DNA from: Campylobacter gracilis
GTDB lineage: Bacteria; Campylobacterota; Campylobacteria; Campylobacterales; Campylobacteraceae
Direction of reading: 5' to 3'
Length of the DNA stretch: 64,000 nt
Assembly (NCBI RefSeq): GCF_001190745.1
Contig: NZ_CP012196.1
Span: 806,001-870,000, forward strand
Each line of letters begins with the position of its first letter. Position 1 is the first letter of the stretch. Below, piece by piece: positions 26,574 to 36,496 of this stretch. The notes under the pieces are model-generated. The model searched no databases. It saw only the letters and a program-made list of their open reading frames with translations, and was not told the DNA's origin. The position numbers and the translations under genes were made by a program.

Positions 26574-26782
26574 AATTTTACTTCATCATTGGCATAAAAG
26601 ACGGTTGAGCAGTTTAAATTTAATGCGATAAGCTATTGCGTAAAATATCATAGACTTGCGGGTTGGTTTAAACTAGGCGCTTTCTTGTGCTGTTTAAATT
26701 TTAACGTCTTGCTTGCAATAATGCACTATAGGTTTACTAGTGCGTTATTTAAAATTTGCGCATCGCCGCAAAAAGGATAGAT

Positions 26783-27565
26783 ATGAGAAAGATCATCGAC
26801 ATAGCGGCGCTTTCGATTGCCGTTTGCATCTTGGTTATAGTGCTTTTTTGGCCGTCACCCGTTTTATCGTTTAAGTGCTACCGCGGCGATGGCGTAAGCT
26901 GCGCGCAGCTGGGGCGCGACAAGCTCTCCCGCGGAGATTACGACGGCGCCAAGCCCGCTCTTGCCAAGGCTTGCGAGGCGGGTGAGAAAGATAGCTGCTT
27001 TGATCTGGGAGCCCTATACGACGGCGAGGGCAATGCGACGCAAGCGGGAGTATTTTATGACGCAGCCTGCGATAAAAACGTCGCCGTAGCTTGTCATAAG
27101 CTAGGCAACCTGTATCAGCAAGGGCGCCTGAGTAGGGACTTCGTTGCGGCTGCTCGGCACTATGTCAAGGCCTGCGATTTGGGCTATGCCAAAAGTTGTC
27201 ACAATGCGGCCGTGGTCTATTTCACGGGCGGTTTTGGGCTCGCGGCGGATCAGGCAAAGGCGGTAAGCTTTTTCGAGCGAGGTTGCGACGGAGGGCTATT
27301 GGATAGCTGCTATAACGCCGGCGTTGCGTATGATAAGGGCCTCGGCGCGCCACAGGATCGCGACAAGGCGGAGAAGCTTTACACTAAATCCTGCGAGCTG
27401 GGCTACGGCGATGCCTGCAATAATTTAGGCTATTTGTATGTGAGCAAGGGGGATCTGCGCGGATTTTCCAAGGGGCTTGGATGGGTCAAAAAGGGCTGCG
27501 ACGCGGGCAATAAAAAATCCTGTCAGCTCTACGAATTCATGAAAAACGAAATTTTAAAGAAGTAG
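26783..27565 (+). CDS. Sel1-repeat (Hcp-type) cysteine-rich protein, second copy
   Basis: 260 residues from the ATG at 26783, chosen because AAAAGGATAG precedes it and a hydrophobic signal follows (A-A-L-S-I-A-V-C-I-L-V-I-V). The frame opens earlier at 26756 without a good site. Sel1-like repeats carry paired Cys as in the first copy (for example K-A-C-D-L-G-Y-A-K-S-C-H-N-A). Alignment by eye gives the same repeat count and a nearly identical V-L-S-F-K-C-Y start. It is a tandem duplication of 25770-26573 that has shifted to GC-rich codons. Confidence 0.88.
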   Translation: MRKIIDIAALSIAVCILVIVLFWPSPVLSFKCYRGDGVSCAQLGRDKLSRGDYDGAKPALAKACEAGEKDSCFDLGALYDGEGNATQAGVFYDAACDKNVAVACHKLGNLYQQGRLSRDFVAAARHYVKACDLGYAKSCHNAAVVYFTGGFGLAADQAKAVSFFERGCDGGLLDSCYNAGVAYDKGLGAPQDRDKAEKLYTKSCELGYGDACNNLGYLYVSKGDLRGFSKGLGWVKKGCDAGNKKSCQLYEFMKNEILKK

Positions 27566-28036
27566 GCGCTTGGTTGCCCGGCGCACGTTTGTTAGTTTAC
27601 ACTGCTTGCCGTGCGCCGTCTGTTTTATATTGCTCGTCGTCTGTCGTATGGCGTCTATTTTGCGCTATCCGCCTTTCATAGCATATTTGTACTGCTCGTC
27701 GCGCGGTATTGGTTTTTGCGATGGGCTTGCTTGCGATATTGCCGCGGCGGATTTGTGAGCTTTTACGGCGCGGAATTTCGCCGCGATTTTGCGACGTGCA
27801 AAATTCGGCAAGGCGCAATAGTCAGTGCATGCGATTAGCCAAATTTAGCGGCGGAGCTTTACTTGAAATTCTATCGCTATGAAATTTTAAGGCTTAGCTC
27901 TAAATTTAGGGCTTGCAGAATCTCGACTTTAAAATTTTATGGACGGCGCTGTAAGCAAGGCAAATTTTAGATTTTAAAATTTTACGGCGCGGAATTTAGC
28001 GCGGAAGCAAAGCGCAAAGCTGTTTGAGGAGACAAG
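27566..28036. other. Intergenic, RAATTY-rich, no supported gene
   Basis: About 470 bases. Several overlapping short frames lack start signals. The second half has AAATTT/AAATTC/GAATTT hexamers every few tens of bases, and GAGGAGA at its end serves the next gene. Confidence 0.5.
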
Positions 28037-28465
28037 TTGGAATATGAGATCACGGGCGAGGTTCGAAATCTCCGCGTTCATGCTGCAAGAGGAAATAGCA
28101 AAATTTGGGTATTTTTCGAGATAGACGGCGTGAAGCTGCGCGGCGAGTTTAACGATATCCCCGTGGAGGAGGGCGAGCTTGCGCGCGCGTATTTCATCCG
28201 CGGAGGATATGCGGGCAGCTACGTGATTACGCGAGTTTGGGTAGCGCGCAAGCCAAGCCCCTTGCGCCGCAAGCTGGGGATCGCGACCGCCGTGTGCACG
28301 CTTGGCTTCGGCGCGGCGCTGTGGATCGTGGGCTTTGGGATTTTAAACGTCGGCGGGAGGGGCTCGCTAATTAATTTTATCTGTATTGCCGCGGCAGGAT
28401 TTGGGGTGCTAAAAGAGGGCGTGGGCAATCTTAAAATGTGGCTAAATCAGCGCACGTCCAGGTAG
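28037..28465 (+). CDS. Small membrane protein, unknown
   Basis: 142 residues from TTG 28037 (GAGGAGA upstream; the nearby ATG is out of frame). The N-terminal 70 residues look like a soluble beta-rich domain (I-W-V-F-F-E-I-D-G-V-K-L-R-G-E-F), followed by two hydrophobic segments (A-T-A-V-C-T-L-G-F-G-A-A-L-W-I-V and I-C-I-A-A-A-G-F-G-V-L). The layout resembles DUF3592-type membrane proteins, but I cannot confirm this. First gene of the accessory cluster that follows. Confidence 0.65.
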   Translation: MEYEITGEVRNLRVHAARGNSKIWVFFEIDGVKLRGEFNDIPVEEGELARAYFIRGGYAGSYVITRVWVARKPSPLRRKLGIATAVCTLGFGAALWIVGFGILNVGGRGSLINFICIAAAGFGVLKEGVGNLKMWLNQRTSR

Positions 28466-28607
28466 ATCGCCGCTGCGACACAAATTTCATAAATTTAATC
28501 CGCCGAATAAAATTCACTCACGCTCGCCGTATCTTTGCGGAGTAAATTTTGCTAAAATTCGCTCCGAGCGCGAAATCCGCCGCGCAAATTTAGAAAAAGG
28601 TAAAATT

Positions 28608-29588
28608 TTGAATATAAACGAAGCGATAGTTGCCACCGCAAAAAAGCAAAAAGAGTGCCGGCTAGCATTTGTAAAGTATCTGTTTTTGGGGATTTTATTT
28701 ATAATTATACTGCCCGTGGGCGGCGGATTTGCCGTAGGCCATCTTTTTGAAAATCGCCTTGCACCGCTATTTTTCATCATTATCTATATCCCGTTTTTTC
28801 TCGCTGCGCTAATGGCTAACGCGAGCCGAGTGATCGACGAGCTGGGGGATTACAAAGCGTTTTATAAAGACGTTTTCGTCCGCGCCGCTATTCGGAGCAC
28901 AGATCCAAATTTTAGCTACGATCCGAATGCCGGCATCAGCCGTAAAGAATTTCGCAAAATCGGCATCTATTCGCCCGATGAGTTTCGCGCCGAAGACCAA
29001 ATCAGCGGCATTTATAAAGGCGTCAAATTTAGCCTCAGTGAAGCGATCAATATCCCAAACGGCGCGACGCTGGAGCTAAGCGATTCGGCGGCGCTAAATT
29101 TACTCTCCGCGATAGTTTTTGCTTGGTCGACGATGAAGGATATGCAGGCGTTCAGCGGCTCGGTCTTGGTCTGCGAGTTTTACAAGAAATTTAGCGGGCA
29201 AACTATAGTCGCGAGCCGCACGCTAAACACCAGATTTTTGGGCGAAAAAGAGCAGATGGACGACCTGTTTTTTAGCAAAGAATTTAGGGTCTTTGCGGAT
29301 GATAAAGTAGAGGCGCGGTATCTTTTGACGCCCGCGTTTATGCAGCGTCTGCGAGAGCTAAAGGAAAAATTCGCGGGGAAAATGGGGCTGAGCGCGGCGT
29401 TTATGGACGATAAGCTTTATCTATTTTTAAACGGAGCGAAGAATAAGTTTGAAACAACGCTCTTTTCGCCGCCGCCGAGCTTAGAGGACGCCGCGGGGAT
29501 TAAAAATGAAATTTTAGAGCTTTTGCGGGTCATAGATGAGCTAAGCTTGAACCCGGATTTAAGTAGGGCGGCGATTTTGGCTGATTAA
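28608..29588 (+). CDS. DUF3137-family membrane protein
   Basis: 326 residues from TTG 28608 with GAAAAAGG upstream. Two membrane helices near residues 25-70 are followed by a soluble domain with the pattern of DUF3137 (F-R-K-I-G-I-Y, then I-S-G-I-Y-K-G-V-K-F-S-L-S-E-A and G-S-V-L-V-C-E-F-Y-K-K-F-S-G). The function of the family is unknown; members often sit near envelope or secretion genes. Here it neighbours SUKH and DUF1963 genes. Confidence 0.7.
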   Translation: MNINEAIVATAKKQKECRLAFVKYLFLGILFIIILPVGGGFAVGHLFENRLAPLFFIIIYIPFFLAALMANASRVIDELGDYKAFYKDVFVRAAIRSTDPNFSYDPNAGISRKEFRKIGIYSPDEFRAEDQISGIYKGVKFSLSEAINIPNGATLELSDSAALNLLSAIVFAWSTMKDMQAFSGSVLVCEFYKKFSGQTIVASRTLNTRFLGEKEQMDDLFFSKEFRVFADDKVEARYLLTPAFMQRLRELKEKFAGKMGLSAAFMDDKLYLFLNGAKNKFETTLFSPPPSLEDAAGIKNEILELLRVIDELSLNPDLSRAAILAD

Positions 29589-29925
29589 CGCGCGACGCTA
29601 TTTGGCGGATAAAATCCGCTTGCACTACGGTAGCGCCTCGATGTCCTCTTGCAGCATGCCCGGCATTTCGTCGTTATCGTAAATTTTAGATCGTAGCAGG
29701 TCTTTTTCATTTAGACTTTCTAAATTTTATCACGACGGAATTTCACCGTGATATAAATTTAAAAATGCTGCTGCGATAAAATTCCGCCTCCTTAGAATTT
29801 TACATACCGCTAAGTTTACCGCAAATTCCGCTGCTTGAAATTTTGCAGCGTTAAGCCTCGATGGCTTTAAATTTTGCGGCGTCAATCCTCGATAAAATTC
29901 TGTAGAATTTCGCCGCAAGTAAAAT
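29589..29925. repeat. Intergenic RAATTY array
   Basis: No gene. From 29722 to 29927 I count eleven RAATTY hexamers (starts 29722, 29738, 29755, 29778, 29795, 29823, 29838, 29869, 29895, 29905, 29922), spaced 10-31 bases with several near 16-17. At about 27% A and 27% T, one per roughly 750 bases would be expected by chance. Confidence 0.7.
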
Positions 29926-30855
29926 TTAGCCTGCCAGCGCCTTTAGCTGTTCGGCGTTTAGCCCACCTACCAAAATATAGCTTGCATCGATGAAGCGGTA
30001 GTTTTGCTTCGGCAGGCGCGCGATAAACTCGTCGTATTCCAGCTCGGCGATCGCATGGTAGTTATCGGCGTCGTTTTCGTCGCCATCTATGCCTATGAGC
30101 GCGATCTGCCAGCGCGCGACGTCGTTATTTTTCAGCATCTCGGTGTTTTGCCATTCCACAAACGGTTTGTAGGGCAGGATGGTAGGCAGGTCTTGTGTGA
30201 GCGCGTATGAGCCCATTATCGTGCCGTCATCTCCATTTCGATAAAACCTTTGGCGCGCGCTGTAAGCGCCAAGGTACTGCACCTCGGTTAGTCGCTTGCT
30301 AAACTCGGCAGAGGGGTTGTATGAGGCTAAAATTTCATCCATCATCGCGCGGTTTATCGCAAAAGGCCTCTCTACTCCGTAGCAAAAATTTACCTCGGTA
30401 TCGCCGCTTAAGTGCTGATCTATCGAATGCAGTCCCGCCGATATATCGCGCTCGTAGTCGAATTGTTCTATACTGTCGGGGGTGTAAATTTCGCCGTTTT
30501 CATCCGCGATCTCGCTTTGCAGCTGCTTGGATAGCGCCTGTAGATATGAGATCGCCAAAACCCAATCAAAGACCGTCGCGGGCGTATTTACGCGCACGGC
30601 GTAACTTTGCCGCTCCTCGTCATATCTTAGCTCCATTCCGCGCCCGCTCTTGCCCCGCACGCCCAAAATCAAGCACTCCTGCTCGCTCAAAGGCGATTTT
30701 AAAAACGCCCTTTCGTCAAAGCCCTCGGCGCTCTCGTCTATGTCAAATACCGATAGATCGGGCAGGAGCTCCAATGCCTTGCCTACGCTCATGGCGTCCG
30801 AATAGCCCATAAATAGCGGGCGCTTTTTATTTTTGACGTGAAATTCTACGCTCAC
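29926..30855 (-). CDS. Possible DUF4299-family protein
   Basis: 309 residues from GTG 30855, chosen because AAAGGAG lies 8 bases upstream and the protein then starts S-V-E-F-H-V-K-N-K-K; an upstream ATG frame has no such site. Soluble, acidic, no signal or membrane segment. The start pattern and length recall DUF4299, but I am not certain. Its place between DUF3137 and SUKH genes suggests a role in the same accessory or immunity-like cluster. Confidence 0.55.
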   Translation of the reverse strand: MSVEFHVKNKKRPLFMGYSDAMSVGKALELLPDLSVFDIDESAEGFDERAFLKSPLSEQECLILGVRGKSGRGMELRYDEERQSYAVRVNTPATVFDWVLAISYLQALSKQLQSEIADENGEIYTPDSIEQFDYERDISAGLHSIDQHLSGDTEVNFCYGVERPFAINRAMMDEILASYNPSAEFSKRLTEVQYLGAYSARQRFYRNGDDGTIMGSYALTQDLPTILPYKPFVEWQNTEMLKNNDVARWQIALIGIDGDENDADNYHAIAELEYDEFIARLPKQNYRFIDASYILVGGLNAEQLKALAG

Positions 30856-30999
30856 CCTTTTCTCCTTTGTTAAATTGGCAAAATTATAGCGAAATTTTAC
30901 CCGCCGCGGCGAGCTAAATTTGTGCTCGCAAGCCCGCATTGCTGGTTGCACAAGCGTGCGTCGCAGCCCTCACAAAGCTACATCACTAATCGCAAAAGC

Positions 31000-31809
31000 T
31001 TACGCGCCGATCGCGTCTTTTAGGCTCTGTGCGCACAAGCCAGCATCATTTAGCTTGCGCAAAATTTCACCCATCAGCTCCTCTTTGAAAACATCCAGTA
31101 TCATCGCGCTCGCATCCAGCTCAGCATAGCGCAGGGCGGGCTCGCTAAAGTTTTTAAGCTCTTTAAACCGCCGCTCGCCCCGCCTGGTAAATCCGAGCCG
31201 AACCTCGTTCGGGCTAAGGCTCAGCATGCCGCCCTCGCGAGCGAAATTATACACGATAAAGCCGTAAAGCTGCGGATCGGCGGCTTTAGCGCGCACGCTC
31301 AAAATTTCCTCCAGCCGCGCCTTCGTGCCGTCTAGATCAAGTCCCGTTTGCAGCGCGAGCTTGCCGCTCGCATCGAGCCGCAAAAGCGCCAAAAACGAAG
31401 CGAAATCCTGCGCGATGATGCTTTGCTCGTCGCATTCGACGTCGATGTAGGCGACCGCAGGCTGTTCGCTCGTGCGGTAGTCCAGGCACAGATACCAGTG
31501 TCCGTCGCCGCTGAAGGGCACCAGCCCGTCAAGCTCGAAGCTCACGCACTCGCGCTCCTCGCCCCAGCTAAAGCGCGTAAGCGACGGATGCGCCTCGCCG
31601 ATGCCGCTGACGGCGTCCAGCGGGTAGCCCTCTAGCTCGTAGCGTAGGTAGCCGCCGTTTTGCACGCTTAGCATCATGACTAGCTCGCGCGGCAGGGCGT
31701 GTCCTAGCTCCTCTTCCGCGGCTCGCAGTGCCTCGGGCGTGAGCGGATCTTGTAGATATGGCAGGTAGATAGGCTTGCGCCAGATGTTTGCAAGCTCGTT
31801 TGCGTTCAT
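31000..31809 (-). CDS. SMI1/KNR4 (SUKH) domain protein
   Basis: 269 residues; GGAGCGAAA before the ATG. The N-terminal half has the SUKH pattern: L-T-P-E-A-L-R-A-A-E-E-E-L-G-H-A-L-P-R-E-L-V-M (helix, then L-P), N-G-G-Y-L, F-S-G-D-G-H-W-Y-L-C-L-D-Y (the G-D-G and D-Y motif) and D-F-A-S-F-L. SUKH proteins are commonly immunity proteins of polymorphic toxin systems. The C-terminal about 110 residues are not recognised. No toxin gene is visible nearby. Confidence 0.75.
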   Translation of the reverse strand: MNANELANIWRKPIYLPYLQDPLTPEALRAAEEELGHALPRELVMMLSVQNGGYLRYELEGYPLDAVSGIGEAHPSLTRFSWGEERECVSFELDGLVPFSGDGHWYLCLDYRTSEQPAVAYIDVECDEQSIIAQDFASFLALLRLDASGKLALQTGLDLDGTKARLEEILSVRAKAADPQLYGFIVYNFAREGGMLSLSPNEVRLGFTRRGERRFKELKNFSEPALRYAELDASAMILDVFKEELMGEILRKLNDAGLCAQSLKDAIGA

Positions 31810-32136
31810 TTTCGCTCCTTTAAATTTGCAGGTTAAAATTTCAAGCGCGCCTTAAATTTCAAGCTCGAAGCCGAAATCTCAGGCTATAAATTTTAAAATT
31901 TTACGGCGCCGAATTTTTTACGATCCGCTCGCCGTATTCGGCTCGCCTGCATCTATACGGCTCGTCTTTCGGCAGTTTAAATTTAATCTCGATCGGGGTG
32001 CGCCGCCGTTTAAATTTAATCTGCACCGAGCGGGCTCAAAGCCGCACGCCGATAAAATTTCATCGTAAATTTACTCGCTCCCGGCGTCCGTTTGAAGCGG
32101 CGGAATTTTACGAGCGAGCTAAAGCCTTTCGCGCGC
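31810..32136. other. Intergenic, AT-rich repeats, no gene
   Basis: About 330 bases with repeated T-T-T-A-A-A-T-T-T-A-A type runs and GGTGCG/CTGCATC words. No ORF with support. Confidence 0.4.
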
Positions 32137-32859
32137 CTAATCGAAATCATAATACAGGCTCCATGCGCCGCTTTGCGGGTTTTTGGCAAACATCAAGCTG
32201 CCGCCGTCAATGACGTTAAAATTAGCTTTTTCGTCTGAAGAGACCTGAAAAACGAACTGATAGCCCTCGCCGAAGCTCACTCCGGACTGGCAAAAGGAGG
32301 GGTAGCCGCCGAGCTTCGTGCAGTTGTAATACTCCAGCCCAGCCGTGACATCGGAATAATAAAGCCCTACCGACCTTTTAAGCTCCAAAATTTCGTGCAC
32401 GACGTCAGGCTCCAGCCCGCCGCCGTCCCAAACGGGCGTATCGTCCGCGGCAAATTTGGGCTGCAAAGGGAAGGGTCTTATCTGCGAGCGCGGATTTGAA
32501 AGCTCCTTTATGACGAGCTCGCTTACGTCGCTATACTCGCGGATTGCCCACAGGCCGTCCATATCATCATCAAATTTGCCGATGAGATCCTGCGAGATGA
32601 AGACCGTAAGCAGCTTGACGCCGTCCAAGATCTGCGGCACGTAGGGCAGCGCGGGCAGGTAGAACTGCGCTAGAGGGAGCATCGGCGCGTCGTTTTGATC
32701 CACAGGCAGCTCCTCGTCCGCCGCGCAAGCGAGCACGCGGCCGATCCAGCACTCATCGATCGCGCCTCGCGGCCTCACTCCGCCCGTCTGAAAATAGGTG
32801 ATTTCGCGCGCGATCTTGCGCTGCAGCTCCTTAATCTTTTCTTGCAGATCCATTTGCAT
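32137..32859 (-). CDS. DUF1963 (YwqG-like) protein
   Basis: 240 residues from ATG 32859 (AAAAGGACG upstream; a second ATG two codons later is possible). The family pattern is clear in the C-terminal half: K-L-G-G-Y-P-S-F-C-Q, then Y-Q-F-V-F-Q-V-S-S-D-E and I-D-G-G-S-L-M-F. YwqG-type proteins are cytosolic; the family is frequent beside SUKH genes and B. subtilis ywqG lies in an LXG-toxin locus, so an immunity-related role is possible. Confidence 0.8.
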   Translation of the reverse strand: MQMDLQEKIKELQRKIAREITYFQTGGVRPRGAIDECWIGRVLACAADEELPVDQNDAPMLPLAQFYLPALPYVPQILDGVKLLTVFISQDLIGKFDDDMDGLWAIREYSDVSELVIKELSNPRSQIRPFPLQPKFAADDTPVWDGGGLEPDVVHEILELKRSVGLYYSDVTAGLEYYNCTKLGGYPSFCQSGVSFGEGYQFVFQVSSDEKANFNVIDGGSLMFAKNPQSGAWSLYYDFD

Positions 32860-33034
32860 TTGCGTCCTTTTCGGTTGGAATTTTAGCGCTTTTGTGAAAT
32901 TATAGCGTAAATTTTACCCGCCGCCGCGAGCCAAATTTGCAGCGTAAGAAGTTGCGAAAAGTAAGATTAAAGCTTTTTGGAAGTAAAATTTAAACAGACC
33001 CACGTAAGCGGTAAATTTAATCAAAGGAGCGAAA

Positions 33035-33673
33035 ATGACGAAAGATCAGTGCTGCGTCCTAAAGCATTTGACGGCGGGCGAGACGGGCGGTTTTGAGAAG
33101 ATAGGCGAGATGAATGACGGTGAATTTTTGAACGCGCTTATCGGTAAAGGGCTTGTTTGGATGCTTGACTGGGCTGGCGAGGACGAGACGGGCGATGTGG
33201 GCAAATTTATCAGCTCTAGGCTAGGTGCGCTGCAAAGCGGCGTGTCACTAGAGTGCGATAAAATTTACGCAAGGCTCGAAAAAGAAGCAAAAAAAGAGGA
33301 TTTCGAGCGCGGCGATGCGAGCCTATTTTTGATGAACGAGTTTCAAAAAGCGCTGAAGAAGAGCTATTTTAGGCTCTTTACTTTGGATCTTCATAGCGAC
33401 GCTTACTATCTGCTCGTCGCGCACAAGGACGCCGAGAAAGATTTTAAAAAGCTAGGCAAGCGCGAGGAGCTATTTTGGGATATCGCGCCGTGGGGCAAGC
33501 GCCGCAAAAGGCAGATCCTTTACGTTATAAACTGCGAGTGCGGCGAGATGTCCGCGTGGCAGCTGGATGCGGACGAGCCGTCGCCAAGAGACGAGGTTTG
33601 CGAGGTCTGCGGGCGGGTGCTTTTTGACGCAGACGGCAATGCGATGCAGCCTTTAGAGAAGGAATTTATCTGA
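33035..33673 (+). CDS. Unknown protein with C-terminal zinc-ribbon-like Cys pairs
   Basis: 212 residues; AAAGGAGCGAAA precedes the ATG. The first about 150 residues are alpha/beta with W-A-G-E-D-E-T and L-F-T-L-D-L-H-S-D-A-Y-Y-L-L-V, which recalls small DUFs found beside SUKH genes, but no family is named with confidence. The last 40 residues hold C-E-C-G-E-M and C-E-V-C-G-R, a likely zinc-binding pair. It is divergent from the DUF1963 gene and ends the accessory cluster. Confidence 0.7.
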   Translation: MTKDQCCVLKHLTAGETGGFEKIGEMNDGEFLNALIGKGLVWMLDWAGEDETGDVGKFISSRLGALQSGVSLECDKIYARLEKEAKKEDFERGDASLFLMNEFQKALKKSYFRLFTLDLHSDAYYLLVAHKDAEKDFKKLGKREELFWDIAPWGKRRKRQILYVINCECGEMSAWQLDADEPSPRDEVCEVCGRVLFDADGNAMQPLEKEFI

Positions 33674-34365
33674 TCTTGCTTATCGCGGTTTTGCGTGCGA
33701 AGTTCTGACTAGATGAAAGTTAAATTTTATTGCGCAGATTGACAGGATTTGGCGCACAGGTTTGGTTTGCAGCTCGCCGGCGAAGCGTAGTTTAAATTTA
33801 AGGCTCGCCGGGGCGGCGAAATGCGTTTTGATACGGCTCGCTCCGGTAGTAAAATACGCTTCCGCGGCTAGTTTTGGTTTTCTATTCACGCGAGCGGCGA
33901 AATTTTGCGGCTTGCCTTTGTATTTCGCAAGACCACAGTGCAGGACGCCCTCTTTTAGCGCTTACGTTTCGCTTTTACGTTTTTGCCTCTCAAGTTCGCA
34001 GTCGCGGACGTATCCGTTCATGCTACGCTAAATTTTGATTTTAATGGTCACAGACATCAAGCCTATTTCGTTAAAATCAAAATTTAGCTCTGTTGCGATC
34101 ACTAAATTTATAATCCTGTAAATTTAAAATTTTAATCGTAAAATTTTGAACTAAAATCTCTAAATTTTAAAATTTTAATGCAATACGAGCTTGTTAGCTC
34201 GTTTACCATAAGGCTAGTAAATTTTGCCACCGTAGAAGCGACGAATTTATTCGATAAAAATAAGACAAAATTTTCTCTAGAGAGCGCCCGAAAAGAATTC
34301 TGATATTAGCGCGCCCTTAAACGCGCCGTGTTTGAAATCCGAAACCGACGACGTGCGGCGAAAGG
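33674..34365. other. Intergenic, AT-rich, no supported gene
   Basis: About 690 bases. The second half is unusually AT-rich with many AAATTT/AAAATTTT runs. No credible gene. Confidence 0.5.
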
Positions 34366-35322
34366 CTAACTGCGAGCTTTGGCGATGCACGCCTCGATCG
34401 CCGCCATCACCGCTGCGCGAAACCCCGCAGCCTCCAGCGCCGCGAGTCCCTCAATCGTCGTGCCTGCAGGCGAGCAAACCGCGTCTTTGAGCTCCGATGG
34501 GCGCTTGCCGCTTTGCACCAGGCGCGCCGTGCCCTCTACCGCCGCCGCTACCGCGTCGTAGCACAGCGCCCGCGGCAGTCCGCCTCGCACGCCCGCATCC
34601 GCCGCCGCCTCGATAAAGGCGCACACATACGCAGGCAGGCTACCTGCAATCCCCGTAAATGCAGCAAAGCAAGCCTCGTCTATCTCGTAAAATTTGCCGA
34701 TTTTGGCGGCTAGCGCTCGCACGATCTCCCGACTGGCCTCATCAAAATACTCGCCGTAGCACAGCGCCGTAGCCGATGCGCCGATGCCCGCGGCGACGTT
34801 TGGCATTGCGCGGGCTACGAGAACGTCCGCACCTACGATATTTTGGGCGCGCTCTAGCTTGAAATTCGGCGCCAAAAGAAGCAGGATTTTGCCCGCGAGC
34901 TCAGGCGCGATCAGGCGCAAAATCCCCTCGTAGCTAGCGGGCTTGGTCGCGAGCACGATCATATCCGCAGCGTGCGCCAGTTGCGCCTCGTCTTGCAAAA
35001 TTTGCACGCCGTAGCGCTTGCGCAAGGCTTCGTTTTTGCTTCTAGCGTAGGCTAGGACTTGAAGCTTCGTATCGGAGTCGGACTGCGCGCAGGCGGAATC
35101 ACGTTCGTGGCTCGCAAAATCCTGCTCTAAATTTGCGGAATTCCGCTCGCAAGCGGTAAAATTTTGAGTATCGGAAATAAAATTTCGCCCGCCGTGCGCG
35201 AAATTTTCTTTATACTCTGCAAAATTTTCTCCGCTCGCCGCGCAATCTCGTCCGCCGGCTCCGCAAAGTGCTGCGATCATCGCCTCGCCCATATTTCCGC
35301 CGCCGATAAACCCCACTTTCAT
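34366..35322 (-). CDS. proC: Pyrroline-5-carboxylate reductase with a heptapeptide-repeat insertion
   Basis: 318 residues from ATG 35322 (GGAGCGAAA upstream), against about 265 for the family. It makes proline from pyrroline-5-carboxylate with NAD(P)H. The Rossmann start G-F-I-G-G-G-N-M-G-E-A-M is intact, as are M-P-N-V-A-A-G-I-G and the C-terminal C-S-P-A-G-T-T-I-E-G motif. Between strand 1/helix 1 and L-Q-V-L-A-Y-A-R (residues 23-86) is an insertion with Asn/Asp-Phe/Ser at residues 33, 40, 47, 54, 61, 68, 75 and 82: eight exact heptads. The DNA has five perfect RAATTY sites at 21-base steps. The insertion sits in a surface loop after the nucleotide-binding helix. Confidence 0.93.
   Translation of the reverse strand: MKVGFIGGGNMGEAMIAALCGAGGRDCAASGENFAEYKENFAHGGRNFISDTQNFTACERNSANLEQDFASHERDSACAQSDSDTKLQVLAYARSKNEALRKRYGVQILQDEAQLAHAADMIVLATKPASYEGILRLIAPELAGKILLLLAPNFKLERAQNIVGADVLVARAMPNVAAGIGASATALCYGEYFDEASREIVRALAAKIGKFYEIDEACFAAFTGIAGSLPAYVCAFIEAAADAGVRGGLPRALCYDAVAAAVEGTARLVQSGKRPSELKDAVCSPAGTTIEGLAALEAAGFRAAVMAAIEACIAKARS
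35075..35227 (-). repeat. 21-nt tandem RAATTY repeat inside proC
   Basis: RAATTY hexamers start at 35138, 35159, 35180, 35201 and 35222, exactly 21 bases apart. Decayed versions continue at 35117 (AAATCC), 35096 (GAATCA) and 35075 (GAGTCG) in the same phase. The bases between the hexamers differ from unit to unit, so only the hexamer and the spacing are kept. Confidence 0.9.
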
Positions 35323-35409
35323 TTTCGCTCCTTTTAAAGCTAAATTATGCCTCAATGATAGCTCAAAATTTCTTTATCCGCCCTTGCGGCGCGCGGTTTA
35401 TCTACGTAA

Positions 35410-36483
<1,074 letters not shown>

Positions 36484-36496
36484 TTTCGGCTGAGCT

